DNA of 64,000 bases from DASYLJ01 sp964432595. Lineage in GTDB: Bacteria > Desulfobacterota > Binatia > DP-6. Location of the stretch: NCBI GenBank assembly GCA_964432595.1, contig CAYSOF010000001.1, positions 1 through 64,000 of the forward strand, read 5' to 3'. Position numbers and translations under genes: made by a program. Below the pieces are notes generated by a model, which saw nothing but the letters and a program-made list of their open reading frames with translations, was not told the origin of the DNA and did not search any database. Positions 9,261 to 17,422 of this stretch are shown here, piece after piece; positions within the stretch are counted from its first letter, which is position 1, and every line of letters begins with the position of its first letter.

Positions 9261-9442
9261 CACGCCTCCTCGCCGGCGGGGAGCAGCCGGCGGATGAATG
9301 CGATCATGTCGTCGAACGAGTCGAATCGCGTCGTGTCGCCGGAGGCGACGTGCTCGATGCGTCCGTCCGGAGCCTTCCCGTGGCGCGGGCGAAAGCGGAC
9401 GACGAACGCGTGCTCGACGGCGGGTACCGGGTCGTGTGCCAT
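9260..9442 (-). CDS. 60-aa conserved-looking small protein
   Basis: 60 residues (MAHDPVPAVEHAFVVRFRP..., ending RRLLPAGEEA). It looks like a compact alpha/beta protein with 'VVRFRP', 'GRIEHVASG' and 'FDSFDDMIAFI' elements, a pattern I associate with short uncharacterised bacterial proteins but cannot name. It sits between the split regulator (86 bp downstream of its stop) and the PKD protein, whose start codon it overlaps by 4 bp. The tight coupling suggests a role linked to that exported protein or its regulation, which is inference. Confidence 0.65.
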   Translation of the reverse strand: MAHDPVPAVEHAFVVRFRPRHGKAPDGRIEHVASGDTTRFDSFDDMIAFIRRLLPAGEEA

Positions 9443-9528
9443 GCCGTCCAAGCTGCCACACGACCCCCCGGCAGCGCTGCCGCGGGTCCGGGGTGGTTTC
9501 GTGGGAGTTTCGGGGAATCTGGCCCGCG

Positions 9529-11634
9529 TCAGGCGAGCAGCGCGCGGGCGGCCCGCAATGGCGGCCAGTCGTCGTCCGCGTCGAACGACGCCACGATCGC
9601 GGCCAGGCGCTCGCGGCTGCCTGCACGCGCACTGCCGCGATCGACGGTCGCGAGGTCGATGGCGGCGCGCAGGGCGAACCAGCGTGCGCCCTGATCGGTG
9701 GCGACGTCGAGCGCCCGCGCGAACCACCGGCGGGCCGCCGCCGGCGCCCGCCGGCGCTGCTCGAGCGCGCCGCGCCAGCGCAGCAGCTCGGCCTCGCGCA
9801 TGCGTTCGCCGGTACTCTCGGCGAAGCGCAGGCCGGCCTCGGCGTAGGCCACCGCCTCGTCGAGGCGACCGCCCACCGCCGCCACCTCGATCGCGGCCAG
9901 CAGGCCGACGGACTTCCCCACGAGCCCGATGCGCTCGTAGACGTCGAGCCAGGCGCCGAGCTCCTGCGCGCTCGCGACGGCACCGCCCGCGCGGGCACGC
10001 AGTGCCGCACACACCAGGGCGATCCGGTGTGCGAACGACGGCACGTCGTACCGCGCGCACAGCTCGGCGCCCTGCTCGGCCCACCCGAGCGCCGCGCGGG
10101 TGTCGCCGAGGAGCCCCTGGGTATTGGCCGCCGCGTTCCAAGCCAGCACGCGCGCGTACGGATGCCGCAGCCGCTCCGCCCACGCGACGCTCGCGTCGAG
10201 CAGCGCCAGCGCTTCGCGCGGGTATCCGAGCGGCGCGAGGACCAGCTCGCTCAGGTGCGTGAGCACGATCAGGACCGGGTCGCCCGCCACCGGCCACGCC
10301 CCCGGGTTGCCGTCGCGCGGACAGGCGTCGAGATGACGGCGCGCGGCGGCGAAGTCGCCCGCGTAGCAGCGCGTGATGCCGGCCGTCAGGTGCCCCAGCT
10401 CGACGAACGACGGCGCGACGCGCTCGCTCAGCTCCAGGATACGCGCCGCCGTCGCGCAGCCGTCGGCGATCCTCCCGTCGCCCAGCTCGGGCGTCAGGAT
10501 CGAGAAGAGTGCCATCACCTGCGCCGGCGACTCGCCGACGGCGTCGGCCAGCGACCGCAGCCGCTCCGCCGACGTCGCGAGCGCCGGTGATCGCTCGCCC
10601 TCGAGGGCCGCCAGCGAGTGCCCCATCTCCTGCCGGAGCGTGATCTCCGTCCACTGCGCCTCCGGGGACGGCGGCCCGGCCGCCAGGAGGCCGAGCCCGC
10701 GCCGGAAGATCGCGACCGCTTCGCGATCGGCGAAGCGCCGCTGCGCCACCTGTGCCGCCCGGGCGAGCCACCCGACGGCGCGCGTCCGATCGCCGCCGCG
10801 CTCGAAATGTCCCCCCAGCTCCGCGGCGACGGCGTCGGGATCGGCCGCGAAGCCGCGCTCCAGCCGCTCGCCGACGAGCAGGTGCAGCCGAGCCCGCCGA
10901 GTGGCCGGCAGCCGCTCGTACAGCACGTCGCGGTAGAGCGCGTGGGCGAAGGCATAGCGCGCGCCGCGGGAATCGTCGGGCCAGTCACGATCGTCCAGCA
11001 CGCGCAGCACGCGTGTGCGCCGGGCCAGGTCTTCGCAGGCGTCCTCGACGACCTCGGGGTCGAGCTCGCCGAGTGCCGCCACCACGCTCTGGGTCGCGAA
11101 CTCGACGCCGGCCACGCTCGCGACCTCGAGCAGCGAGCGGGCGAAGGGCGTGAGCGTCTCGAGCTGCCGCTCGATCATGCCGCGGAGCGTGTCGGGGATG
11201 CCGACGTCGCCGGGCTCGCGGCCGGTGTCGAGCGGTCCGGCAGCGCAGAGGTGATCGGCGAGCGCGGTCATGAAGAGCGGGTTGCCGTCGGAGCGGTCGG
11301 CCACGAAGCGCACGACGGCCGGCGACACGTCGCCGAAGCGCGCTTGCAGATACGCGCGGACGGCATCCGCGTCGAGCAACGACAGCGGCAGCTCGCGCGC
11401 GAGCTGGCGGCGGACGAGGTCCATCTGCAGGCTGCGAAACGGATGCCCGGCGACGACGACGTCGACGGGGCGATAGGTGCCGAGAACGAGCAGCGGTGCC
11501 GGGCCGCGCGCGCACGCGAGGGCGGCGAGCGCGTCGAGCGTGGCGCCGTCGCTCCAGTGGAGGTCCTCCATGACGAGGACGAGCGGGTGATGGGCCGCGA
11601 GCGCGCCCACCCACGCGGCGAGCTCGCGCGCCAT
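9529..11634 (-). CDS. ATPase/TPR regulator, C-terminal part (frameshifted)
   Basis: The first ATG of this frame is at 11634, but the frame is meaningful upstream to about 11752 (THAPTWLAQIPSLVDPAESA). It holds the Walker B region of an AAA/STAND ATPase ('LVLVMEDLHWSD'), the rest of the ATPase module ('SDGNPLFMTALADHL', 'YAFAHALYRDVLYERL'), and about 400 residues of TPR-like helical repeats ending at 9529. It is the second half of the wHTH-ATPase regulator that begins at 12383. Without Walker A and the DNA-binding domain this half cannot act alone, so either the gene is a pseudogene or a base is missing from the sequence. Confidence 0.82.
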   Translation of the reverse strand: MARELAAWVGALAAHHPLVLVMEDLHWSDGATLDALAALACARGPAPLLVLGTYRPVDVVVAGHPFRSLQMDLVRRQLARELPLSLLDADAVRAYLQARFGDVSPAVVRFVADRSDGNPLFMTALADHLCAAGPLDTGREPGDVGIPDTLRGMIERQLETLTPFARSLLEVASVAGVEFATQSVVAALGELDPEVVEDACEDLARRTRVLRVLDDRDWPDDSRGARYAFAHALYRDVLYERLPATRRARLHLLVGERLERGFAADPDAVAAELGGHFERGGDRTRAVGWLARAAQVAQRRFADREAVAIFRRGLGLLAAGPPSPEAQWTEITLRQEMGHSLAALEGERSPALATSAERLRSLADAVGESPAQVMALFSILTPELGDGRIADGCATAARILELSERVAPSFVELGHLTAGITRCYAGDFAAARRHLDACPRDGNPGAWPVAGDPVLIVLTHLSELVLAPLGYPREALALLDASVAWAERLRHPYARVLAWNAAANTQGLLGDTRAALGWAEQGAELCARYDVPSFAHRIALVCAALRARAGGAVASAQELGAWLDVYERIGLVGKSVGLLAAIEVAAVGGRLDEAVAYAEAGLRFAESTGERMREAELLRWRGALEQRRRAPAAARRWFARALDVATDQGARWFALRAAIDLATVDRGSARAGSRERLAAIVASFDADDDWPPLRAARALLA

Positions 11635-12383
11635 GCGGCCGCCGGTGGAGCCGAGGGTCTGCTGGCGGAGCGCGGCGCTCTCGGCCGGATCGACGAGCGA
11701 GGGTATCTGCGCGAGCCACGTGGGCGCGTGGGTGCGAAGCGTGGAGGGACGACCTCGCGGTCGGTGCCGTCCGCCAGGGCGTACACGGCTTCGAGGAGCG
11801 GCTGATACGGCTCCCCGCTCCCGATGGCGTCGCGACAGTCGCCGCGCGCGACCCGCGCGACCGGCGCGGCACGCGCGAGAAAGGCGTCGACGAGCGTCGT
11901 CTTCCCCATGCCGGCGTCGCCGGCGACGAAGCCGACGACACGCTCGCCGGCGGTGGCGCGCCGGAACCAGCCGTCGAGCGTCGCCATCTCCGGATCGCGC
12001 CCGACGAGCTGCGTCGGCACGGCGGGCGCTTGCTCGTGGGTTGGCATCCGGCCGGCGATGAACCGGTAGCCGCGGCCATGAACCGTGGCGATGACGTGCG
12101 GCGCCGCCGGGTCGTCGCCGACGATGCGGCGCAGCTCGCGCACGGTGAAGCGCGGGGCGTCGTCGGTGACGGTGACGTCGGGCCAGACGGCGGCCAGCAG
12201 CTCGTCGCGCGATACGAGCACCCCGGGACGCGTCGCCAGGTAGGCCAGGACCGCGAACGCCTTCGGGCGGAGGGGGACGGCGTCGGGTCCGCGCGAGAGA
12301 ACGCCCGCCGCCAGATCGAGGCGGTAGGGCGGGAAATCGACGACGGCGGGTGACACCGTGGGGGCCGGCGGGCGTCGCTCCAT
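11268..12383 (-). CDS. Winged-helix/ATPase transcriptional regulator, N-terminal part (frameshifted)
   Basis: The ATG at 12383 begins an OmpR-type winged helix (~15-105: 'YRLDLAAGVLSRGPDAVPLRPKAFAVLAYLA' across three segments, 'VLVSRDELLAAVWPDVTVTDD', 'HVIATVHGRGYRFIAG'), then 'QLVGRDPEMATLDGWF' and a Walker A 'GDAGMGKTTL'. The coding sense stops near 11750 (after DREVV); the remaining frame to 11268 is nonsense. Adding one C to the CCC run (GGG on the plus strand at 11746-11748) joins it to the downstream half, giving a ~950-residue signal-integrating activator of the wHTH-AAA-TPR type. It is divergent from the exported-protein gene at 12565. Confidence 0.82.
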   Translation of the reverse strand: MERRPPAPTVSPAVVDFPPYRLDLAAGVLSRGPDAVPLRPKAFAVLAYLATRPGVLVSRDELLAAVWPDVTVTDDAPRFTVRELRRIVGDDPAAPHVIATVHGRGYRFIAGRMPTHEQAPAVPTQLVGRDPEMATLDGWFRRATAGERVVGFVAGDAGMGKTTLVDAFLARAAPVARVARGDCRDAIGSGEPYQPLLEAVYALADGTDREVVPPRFAPTRPRGSRRYPRSSIRPRAPRSASRPSAPPAAAWRASSPRGWARSRPITRSSSSWRTSTGATAPRSTRSPPSRARAARHRCSFSAPIAPSTSSSPGIRFAACRWTSSAASSRASCRCRCSTRMPSARICKRASATCRRPSCASWPTAPTATRSS

Positions 12384-12564
12384 GGTCGGGACCTGCGTCG
12401 CAACCTAGCGCGCCATGGGGTGGGGTGCGACCGCGGGCGCTCGCCGGCGTGAGGGCCGGCGTCGCTGCCGCCGCACCGTCGCAAGCGAATTTTCACTTGT
12501 CGGGCTGCCGTGCGACGTGGCAAGGTCCCTGCGGTTCGCGTTCTCCGGACCGGGAGGTATCGCC

Positions 12565-13563
12565 ATGACCCGAGTCACCGTCGTCGCCTGCTCGATCCTC
12601 ACCGCGTCGCTCGCCGCGGCGATCACCGTCCCAGAGGTCGGACTCGTCGGCCGCTGCCAAAAGCAGATCGCCTCCGCCGGCGCGTCGTACGCGCAGAAGG
12701 TCATCAAGGCGAATTTGAAGTGCACGAACGCGGTGACCGAGTGCCAGATACAGTGCGACTACGGCGTCTTCGGTCCGCCGTGCGACACGAGCGGACCACC
12801 GTGCTGCGACTCCGACGATCCGGGCTCGAACGCGGCGTTCGGCGAGTGCATGGCCGACGCCGACGCGCAGTGCGCGACGCAGGCGTCGCGGATCGCGCTC
12901 TACGAGGTCCAGAAGCAGACCAAGATCACGAACGCGTGCGGCGACCTCACCATCGATCAGCTCTGCGGCGCCCAGGGGACTGGCCTGAACTTCGCGACCA
13001 TGGCGGCGGGCTGTCAGGCGCTCATCCCGGGATGGACTTGCGACCTCGACGGCATCCTCGAGTGTGTCGGCGGGCCGCTGCAGCAGAGCCTCGCGGGCCA
13101 GATCACGGCGCTGCTCGACCCGCGCGCGCCCGAAGGGCTCGCGGCGATCGGGAGCGCCGTTCCCGGCATCCCCGTCACGCGGAAGTTCGTCGGCGCCGTC
13201 GCGGCCGGACGCGCCGACGTGTGGTCCGTCACGGGCCAAGCGGGCGACGTCATCGACGTCCGCGTGAAGACCCGCAACGACACCGGCACGGGTCAGGCGA
13301 CACTGCGTCCGGTCGTGACCCTCCTCGGCACCGACGGGACGACGGCGCTCGCGGAGGTGACGACCGGCACCACGGGTTGCCCGTTCCCGAGCGCCTGCGG
13401 CACGACCTGCCCGCAAGCCAAGCGCACGCTGCCGTTCAGCGGCACGTTCTTCGCCCGCATCAGCGGCAGCGGCGGCTGCACCGCCGGCGGCTACCGGCTC
13501 ATCGTCACCACCGCGAGCGGGACGATCCCGCAGCTCGTCGGCGACGACGTGCCGGCGCCGTGA
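12565..13563 (+). CDS. Secreted Cys-containing protein with PPC-like C-terminal domain
   Basis: 332 residues. The start at 12565 is supported by GGGAGGT 6 nt upstream and a signal peptide ending SLAAAITV. The N-terminal half contains many cysteines in short loops (CQIQCDYG, PPCCDSDDPG, CMADADAQCATQ). The C-terminal ~130 residues ('AGRADVWSVTGQAGDVIDVRVK', 'FSGTFFARISGSGGCTAGGYRLIV', here quoted in parts) look like a bacterial pre-peptidase C-terminal beta-sandwich, often found on secreted proteins. No catalytic domain precedes it. The function is unknown, probably extracellular binding. The next gene, also secreted and Cys-rich, starts 47 bp downstream. Confidence 0.8.
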   Translation: MTRVTVVACSILTASLAAAITVPEVGLVGRCQKQIASAGASYAQKVIKANLKCTNAVTECQIQCDYGVFGPPCDTSGPPCCDSDDPGSNAAFGECMADADAQCATQASRIALYEVQKQTKITNACGDLTIDQLCGAQGTGLNFATMAAGCQALIPGWTCDLDGILECVGGPLQQSLAGQITALLDPRAPEGLAAIGSAVPGIPVTRKFVGAVAAGRADVWSVTGQAGDVIDVRVKTRNDTGTGQATLRPVVTLLGTDGTTALAEVTTGTTGCPFPSACGTTCPQAKRTLPFSGTFFARISGSGGCTAGGYRLIVTTASGTIPQLVGDDVPAP

Positions 13564-13610
13564 GCAGTACGTCACGTTCGCATTCACCGCATACCGAAAG
13601 GAGAGCCCAC

Positions 13611-14435
13611 ATGCATCGCATCATGGTGATGACGTTCCTGGCCGGCGTATCGATGGTCCCCGCGGTCTGGGCCGACGGCGGCCAGTGCGTGAGGACGGCC
13701 GCGCTCGAGTACAAGGAGTGCAAGGACACTTGTAAAGACGACTACCAGGCGGCCAAGGACGCCTGCACCAACAAGGATCACGTCTGCGTCGACGCATGCC
13801 GCGAGGAGCGCGCCGACTGCCGGGACGCGACCGGATTCGATGCGGCCATCGACGCCTGCCAAGCGAACCAACGCAGCGCGGTCGCTACGTGCAAGGACCT
13901 GTACGCCGCCGGCACGCCGGAGCGCGATCAGTGCATCGACAACGCCCAGCTCGACGGCTTCCGGTGCCGGGATCAAGCCCGCGAAGACGCGAAAGCCCCG
14001 TTGAAGGCGTGCCGCGCGGCGTTCGTCTCGTGTCGGACCGCGTGTCCGCCGGGCTCCACGGTCGTCGACGACCCGAAGGCGTGTCGCGCCGAGGCGAAGG
14101 CGACCTACAAGACCTGCGGCGCGACGTGCCGCGAGGAGTTCCAGATCGCGAAGGACGCGTGCCGGAATCGTGACCACGCGTGCGTCGAGCAGTGCCGTGT
14201 CGACCGCGACGTCTGTCGAGATCCGGTCCGCGCCGTCCTCGACGCGGCGCTCGCGCAGTGCGCCGCGACCAAGCAGGCGGCGATCGCCGCCTGCAACGGC
14301 GACGACGCGTGCATCGACCAGGCGCAGGCCGTGGCATTCCAGTGTCGCGACGACGCGCGCGAGGCCGCGAAGCCGGGCTACTCCGCCTGTCGGCAGGCCT
14401 TCCGGACCTGCGTTCTCGCCTGCCCGGCACCGTAG
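13611..14435 (+). CDS. Secreted Cys-rich helical repeat protein (duplicated halves)
   Basis: 274 residues; ATG preceded by GAAAGGAGAG and a signal peptide ending AVWADGGQC. The mature protein is two homologous halves: 'YKECKDTCKDDYQAAKDAC' with 'CVDACREERADCRD' in the first, and 'YKTCGATCREEFQIAKDAC' with 'CVEQCRVDRDVCRD' in the second. Each closes with a similar segment (AFVSCRTACPPG, AFRTCVLACPAP). Cysteines follow C-x3-C-x10-C-x6-C-x3-C spacing and probably staple amphipathic helices by disulfides. The module resembles the proteins at 17761-18702 and the N-terminus of the CAP protein at 45362-46444. No known name. A strong hairpin lies just downstream. Confidence 0.8.
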   Translation: MHRIMVMTFLAGVSMVPAVWADGGQCVRTAALEYKECKDTCKDDYQAAKDACTNKDHVCVDACREERADCRDATGFDAAIDACQANQRSAVATCKDLYAAGTPERDQCIDNAQLDGFRCRDQAREDAKAPLKACRAAFVSCRTACPPGSTVVDDPKACRAEAKATYKTCGATCREEFQIAKDACRNRDHACVEQCRVDRDVCRDPVRAVLDAALAQCAATKQAAIAACNGDDACIDQAQAVAFQCRDDAREAAKPGYSACRQAFRTCVLACPAP

Positions 14436-14453
14436 AGCTCCACCCGATGCGCC

Positions 14454-14493
14454 GAGCGCGCCGGAGGCACGGGATACTGCCTCCGGCGCGCTC
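14454..14493. terminator. 16-bp perfect stem hairpin after the Cys-repeat gene
   Basis: GAGCGCGCCGGAGGCA (14454-14469) and its exact reverse complement (14478-14493) are separated by 8 nt. It starts 18 bp after the stop of the preceding gene. There is no T tract, so it may terminate or stabilise the mRNA rather than act as a classic intrinsic terminator. Confidence 0.65.
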
Positions 14494-14523
14494 GCGCCCC
14501 GATCGCCCCCACCGCTACGCGAG

Positions 14524-15303
14524 ATGCCCGAGCTGCGGGTCGCCACCTCCTGGTTCCAGCGGATCCCGCTCGGCGGCGGCGTGACGCTCCTCACGGAGCC
14601 CTGGGTGCACCCACTCTTGCGCTGCAACGTGTGGCACGTCCGCGGGCGCGATCGCGACCTACTCGTCGACACCGGGCTCGGCGTCGCGAGCCTCCGGGCG
14701 GCGGCGACCGACCTGTTCGAGCGTGCGCTCCTCGCCGTGGCCACCCACGCCCACATGGACCACGTGGGTGGCCTCCACGAGTTCACCGACCGCGCCATTC
14801 ACGCGGCCGAGGCATCGGCCTTGCGCTGCGCGGAGGGCGATCTGCCCCTCGACGTCACCGCCTACGACGACGCGACGCTGACCAGCCTGGCCGCGGTGGG
14901 CTACGACATTCGCGCCGGGCTTCTCACCGCGATCCCGCACCAGCGGTTCGCGCCGTCGGCGCACCACCTGATCGGAACGACGGCCACGCGGCTCCTCGGC
15001 GAGGGTGACGTCGTCGATCTCGGGGACCGCGCGTTCGAAGTCCTCCATCTCCCCGGCCACTCTCCCGGGAGCATCGGCCTCTTCGATCGCGCCGCCCGCA
15101 TGCTCTTCAGCGGCGACGCGATCTACGACGGTCCGCTCCTCGACACGCTCCCCGGCAGCGACGTCGACGCCTACGTCACCACGATGCGCCGGCTCTCCAC
15201 GCTGCGGGCCGACACCATCCACGCCGGCCATGGCCCCAGCATGGGCGGCGAACGCCTGCGGGAGATCACCCGGGACTATCTCCACCGGCGGGCGAGCGGG
15301 TGA
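14524..15303 (+). CDS. Metallo-beta-lactamase-fold hydrolase
   Basis: 259 residues. The MBL zinc signature is clear: 'THAHMDHVGG' (HxHxDH), 'HLPGHSPGSIG' (third His), 'LFSGDAIYDG' (bridging Asp) and 'HAGHGPSM' (last His). This fold covers glyoxalase II-like thioesterases, lactonases and quorum-quenching enzymes; the substrate is not evident. The start ATG at 14524 follows the hairpin by 30 bp without a strong ribosome-binding site. The 3' end overlaps the convergent gene at 15266 by 38 bp. Cytoplasmic, no signal peptide. Confidence 0.85.
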   Translation: MPELRVATSWFQRIPLGGGVTLLTEPWVHPLLRCNVWHVRGRDRDLLVDTGLGVASLRAAATDLFERALLAVATHAHMDHVGGLHEFTDRAIHAAEASALRCAEGDLPLDVTAYDDATLTSLAAVGYDIRAGLLTAIPHQRFAPSAHHLIGTTATRLLGEGDVVDLGDRAFEVLHLPGHSPGSIGLFDRAARMLFSGDAIYDGPLLDTLPGSDVDAYVTTMRRLSTLRADTIHAGHGPSMGGERLREITRDYLHRRASG

Positions 15304-15808
15304 GGCCCGGCTCGTCCTTCGCGCGGTCTTCGTGCCCCGGCGCCGCCAGCCGGAAGAACCACGTCGTGCCCTGCGCGACGACTCCACCGGGGTCGAACCC
15401 GTGGCGGGCGGCGAGCGCCGACGCGAGCGCGGCACGCAGGGCCGGATCGTCGACACGCTCGATGCGACGCGGATAGAGCCGACCATCGATCCGCACCCGC
15501 GCGCGAGGATCGGCCATAGCGACCGCCACCCAACCGCGTCGCGCCGCGAAGAACGAGGGGACGTAGAGCTCGCCGTCGTGCGGGATCGCGTACGCGTGCA
15601 GCGACCACGGGCGTTCGGGACGGATCTCGATGGTCACGAGGTCTCCGACGGCTTCCCAGGGCGGCCGACCTTTCGTGAGCTCGCCAGAAAGCGCGCCACC
15701 GGGAAACGGGCCTATCGGCCCGTCGGCGAAACGCGCCGCCACCGAGAGCGCCGCAACGGCGGCGATCACGACACCGCTCGCGACGGCCAGCCGACGCGCG
15801 AGGGTCAC
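15266..15808 (-). CDS. Membrane-anchored protein of unknown function
   Basis: 180 residues with an N-terminal hydrophobic helix (LAVASGVVIAAVAALSVAA). The soluble part contains 'GPFPGGALSGEL', 'LVTIEIRPERPWSLHAYAI', 'ELYVPSFFAARRGWVAVAM' and 'ADPRARVRIDGRLYP', a layout like flavin/F420-dependent split-barrel (nitroreductase- or PNPOx-like) proteins, but I cannot assign it firmly. It starts 4 bp after the stop of the DJ-1 gene and is the last gene of a three-gene operon (HxlR-type regulator, DJ-1 protein, this). Its 3' end is antisense to the end of the MBL gene. Confidence 0.7.
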   Translation of the reverse strand: MTLARRLAVASGVVIAAVAALSVAARFADGPIGPFPGGALSGELTKGRPPWEAVGDLVTIEIRPERPWSLHAYAIPHDGELYVPSFFAARRGWVAVAMADPRARVRIDGRLYPRRIERVDDPALRAALASALAARHGFDPGGVVAQGTTWFFRLAAPGHEDRAKDEPGLTRSPAGGDSPG

Positions 15809-15812
15809 GTCG

Positions 15813-16670
15813 CTATCCCTCGGCCCGCGCCGCGAGAAGCGCCAGCATTCGCTGCGCCGTATCGCCGCCGCTGTTCTGGTTCTGGCCGGTGACGAGGTTC
15901 CCGTCCTCGACGACGTGGGTCGCGAGGACGTCGCGCACGGCCGTCTGCGCCTCGAACAGGGCGCCCGCGCGCCGCAACTCGGTCTCGGGGTGGTGGGGCG
16001 TGACCTCGATGCCCAGCTCGCGGACCTGCTTGTCGGTGACGGCCGTCAGCCGGCGCCCGCGAACCAGCGGCCCGCCGTCGCTGCCGCGCGCCCGCAGCAA
16101 ACCCAGCGGGCCGTGACACACTCCGCCCAGGATGCGGCCCGCGGCGTTCGCGGCGGTGACCTTCTCGCCCAGCACATCGGAGAATCCCAGGTCGTACGCC
16201 GCCCCCCAGCCGCCGGCGAAGTAGACGATGTCGTAGGCGACGAAGTCGAGGTCGGCCACCGCGAGGGAAGCCGCCAGTCGCGCCTGGAGATCCGGATCGG
16301 CGAGATAGCGGTCGTCGGCCGGCGCGCGCATGTACCAGCGCAGCGTCTGCGGGTCGATCGGGATGCGGCCGCCGCGGGGGCTCGCGACGTCCACCGTCAG
16401 CCCGGCGTCGCGGAACTCGTAGTACGGCACGGTCAGCTCGGAGAGCGCGACGCCGGTCGGCCGGTCGTCGCCGAGGCGATCGTGGTTGGTGGCGACGACG
16501 AGGGCACGGCGCCCGCGCAAGTCGAACGTGTGGCGCGGATAGTCCGGGTGCAGGCCGGCCCCGTGCAACACGGCCGGAAGACCGAAGCGCGCAAAGAGCG
16601 CCCCTCCGACGGCGGCAGCGAGAACGAGCCGTCCCCAACGACCGCGCACTGGGGTGCCAGTGGTGCTCAT
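15813..16670 (-). CDS. DJ-1/PfpI family protein with N-terminal membrane anchor
   Basis: 285 residues. After an N-terminal hydrophobic helix (~10-30) comes a class I glutamine-amidotransferase-like fold: 'RRALVVATNHDRLGDDRPTG', 'DYEFRDAGLTVDVASPRGG'-type strands, 'VYFAGGWGAAYDL' and the nucleophile elbow 'GGVCHGPLGLL' with the conserved Cys. It is similar to Hsp31/PfpI-like chaperone-deglycases. Substrate and activity are unproven. Its ATG overlaps the stop of the HxlR-type regulator by 4 bp, so the regulator probably controls this operon, possibly in response to electrophile or oxidative stress (inference). Confidence 0.85.
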   Translation of the reverse strand: MSTTGTPVRGRWGRLVLAAAVGGALFARFGLPAVLHGAGLHPDYPRHTFDLRGRRALVVATNHDRLGDDRPTGVALSELTVPYYEFRDAGLTVDVASPRGGRIPIDPQTLRWYMRAPADDRYLADPDLQARLAASLAVADLDFVAYDIVYFAGGWGAAYDLGFSDVLGEKVTAANAAGRILGGVCHGPLGLLRARGSDGGPLVRGRRLTAVTDKQVRELGIEVTPHHPETELRRAGALFEAQTAVRDVLATHVVEDGNLVTGQNQNSGGDTAQRMLALLAARAEG

Positions 16671-17422
16671 GGGTCCTCCGTGAATGCGTCGTGCCCGAGT
16701 ATCTGGAGCAGGCGGCGAGCGGCGTCGGGATCGCCGCTCACGTGGAGGCGACCCTCTCGGGCGGCCTCGAGGCCGGTCGTGCGTCCCTGGACGATGCGGG
16801 CGAAGGTGCGGAGATCGGTGGCGACCACGACGTCGGCGCGAGGGCCGCTTCCAGCCAGGATGTCCATCCGCCCATCGTCGACCTGCACGCGAAACGGCCC
16901 GGTCTCGAAGCGGAACTCGTACACGTCGTGGACGCCGCGGGCGGCTTCGGGCCGGAACGCGACCCGCATCGCGATCAGCGGCAGCTCCGGACGGATCGGG
17001 CCTTTCAGATCCGACGGGTCCGCGAGGTAGCGCAGCCCGAACCGCAGCAGCTCGCGCGCCACCGGCTCGAGCGCCTGGCCCATGGGCGTGAGGCGGTAGA
17101 CCGCGCTCGCGGCCGGCGGCGGGAGATGATCACGCACGACCAACCCGGCCGCCTCGAGCGAGCGCAGCCGTTGTGCGAGGAGGTTGCTCGCCATGCCGGG
17201 CAGCGCGGAGCGCAAATCGGTGAAACGGCGCGGACCCAGGAACAGCAGCTCGCGCACCACGAGCAGCGTCCAGCGGTCGCCGACGACGTCGAGCGCCCGC
17301 GCGAGCCCGCACGCCTGACCGTACGAGCGGGCAGCATCGGCCGACGGTCTGCCGCGTCGCGCGGCGGGGCGCCGTCGACCCCGCGGGGCGCTCACTCGGT
17401 CGGGGGGTGTCCGACGGGGCAT
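16667..17422 (-). CDS. HxlR-type winged-helix regulator with SCP2-like C-terminal domain
   Basis: 251 residues from the ATG at 17422 (the frame is open further upstream but reads as low-complexity Arg). The N-terminal part is a MarR/HxlR winged helix: 'ALDVVGDRWTLLVVRELLFLG', 'FTDLRSALPGMASNLLAQRL', 'LEAAGLVVRDHLPPPAAS', 'YRLTPMGQALEP'. The C-terminal part ('VQVDDGRMDILAGSGPRADV', 'TFARIVQGRTTGLEAAREG') is the SCP2-like sterol-carrier domain often fused to this HTH. It heads an operon with the DJ-1 and split-barrel-like genes. HxlR proteins often sense electrophiles; the effector here is unknown. Confidence 0.85.
   Translation of the reverse strand: MPRRTPPDRVSAPRGRRRPAARRGRPSADAARSYGQACGLARALDVVGDRWTLLVVRELLFLGPRRFTDLRSALPGMASNLLAQRLRSLEAAGLVVRDHLPPPAASAVYRLTPMGQALEPVARELLRFGLRYLADPSDLKGPIRPELPLIAMRVAFRPEAARGVHDVYEFRFETGPFRVQVDDGRMDILAGSGPRADVVVATDLRTFARIVQGRTTGLEAAREGRLHVSGDPDAARRLLQILGHDAFTEDP

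Noticed and set aside
9469..9482. 14-bp palindrome CGGCAGCGCTGCCG between the regulator and the 60-aa gene
   Set aside because: Short G/C palindromes of this size are expected by chance at this GC content, and nothing else supports a terminator.
4917..10262. A 1,781-codon open frame on the plus strand
   Set aside because: It runs antisense to the PKD protein and regulator, reads as Arg/Gly/Ala-rich low complexity and has no domain; it is a GC-rich shadow frame.
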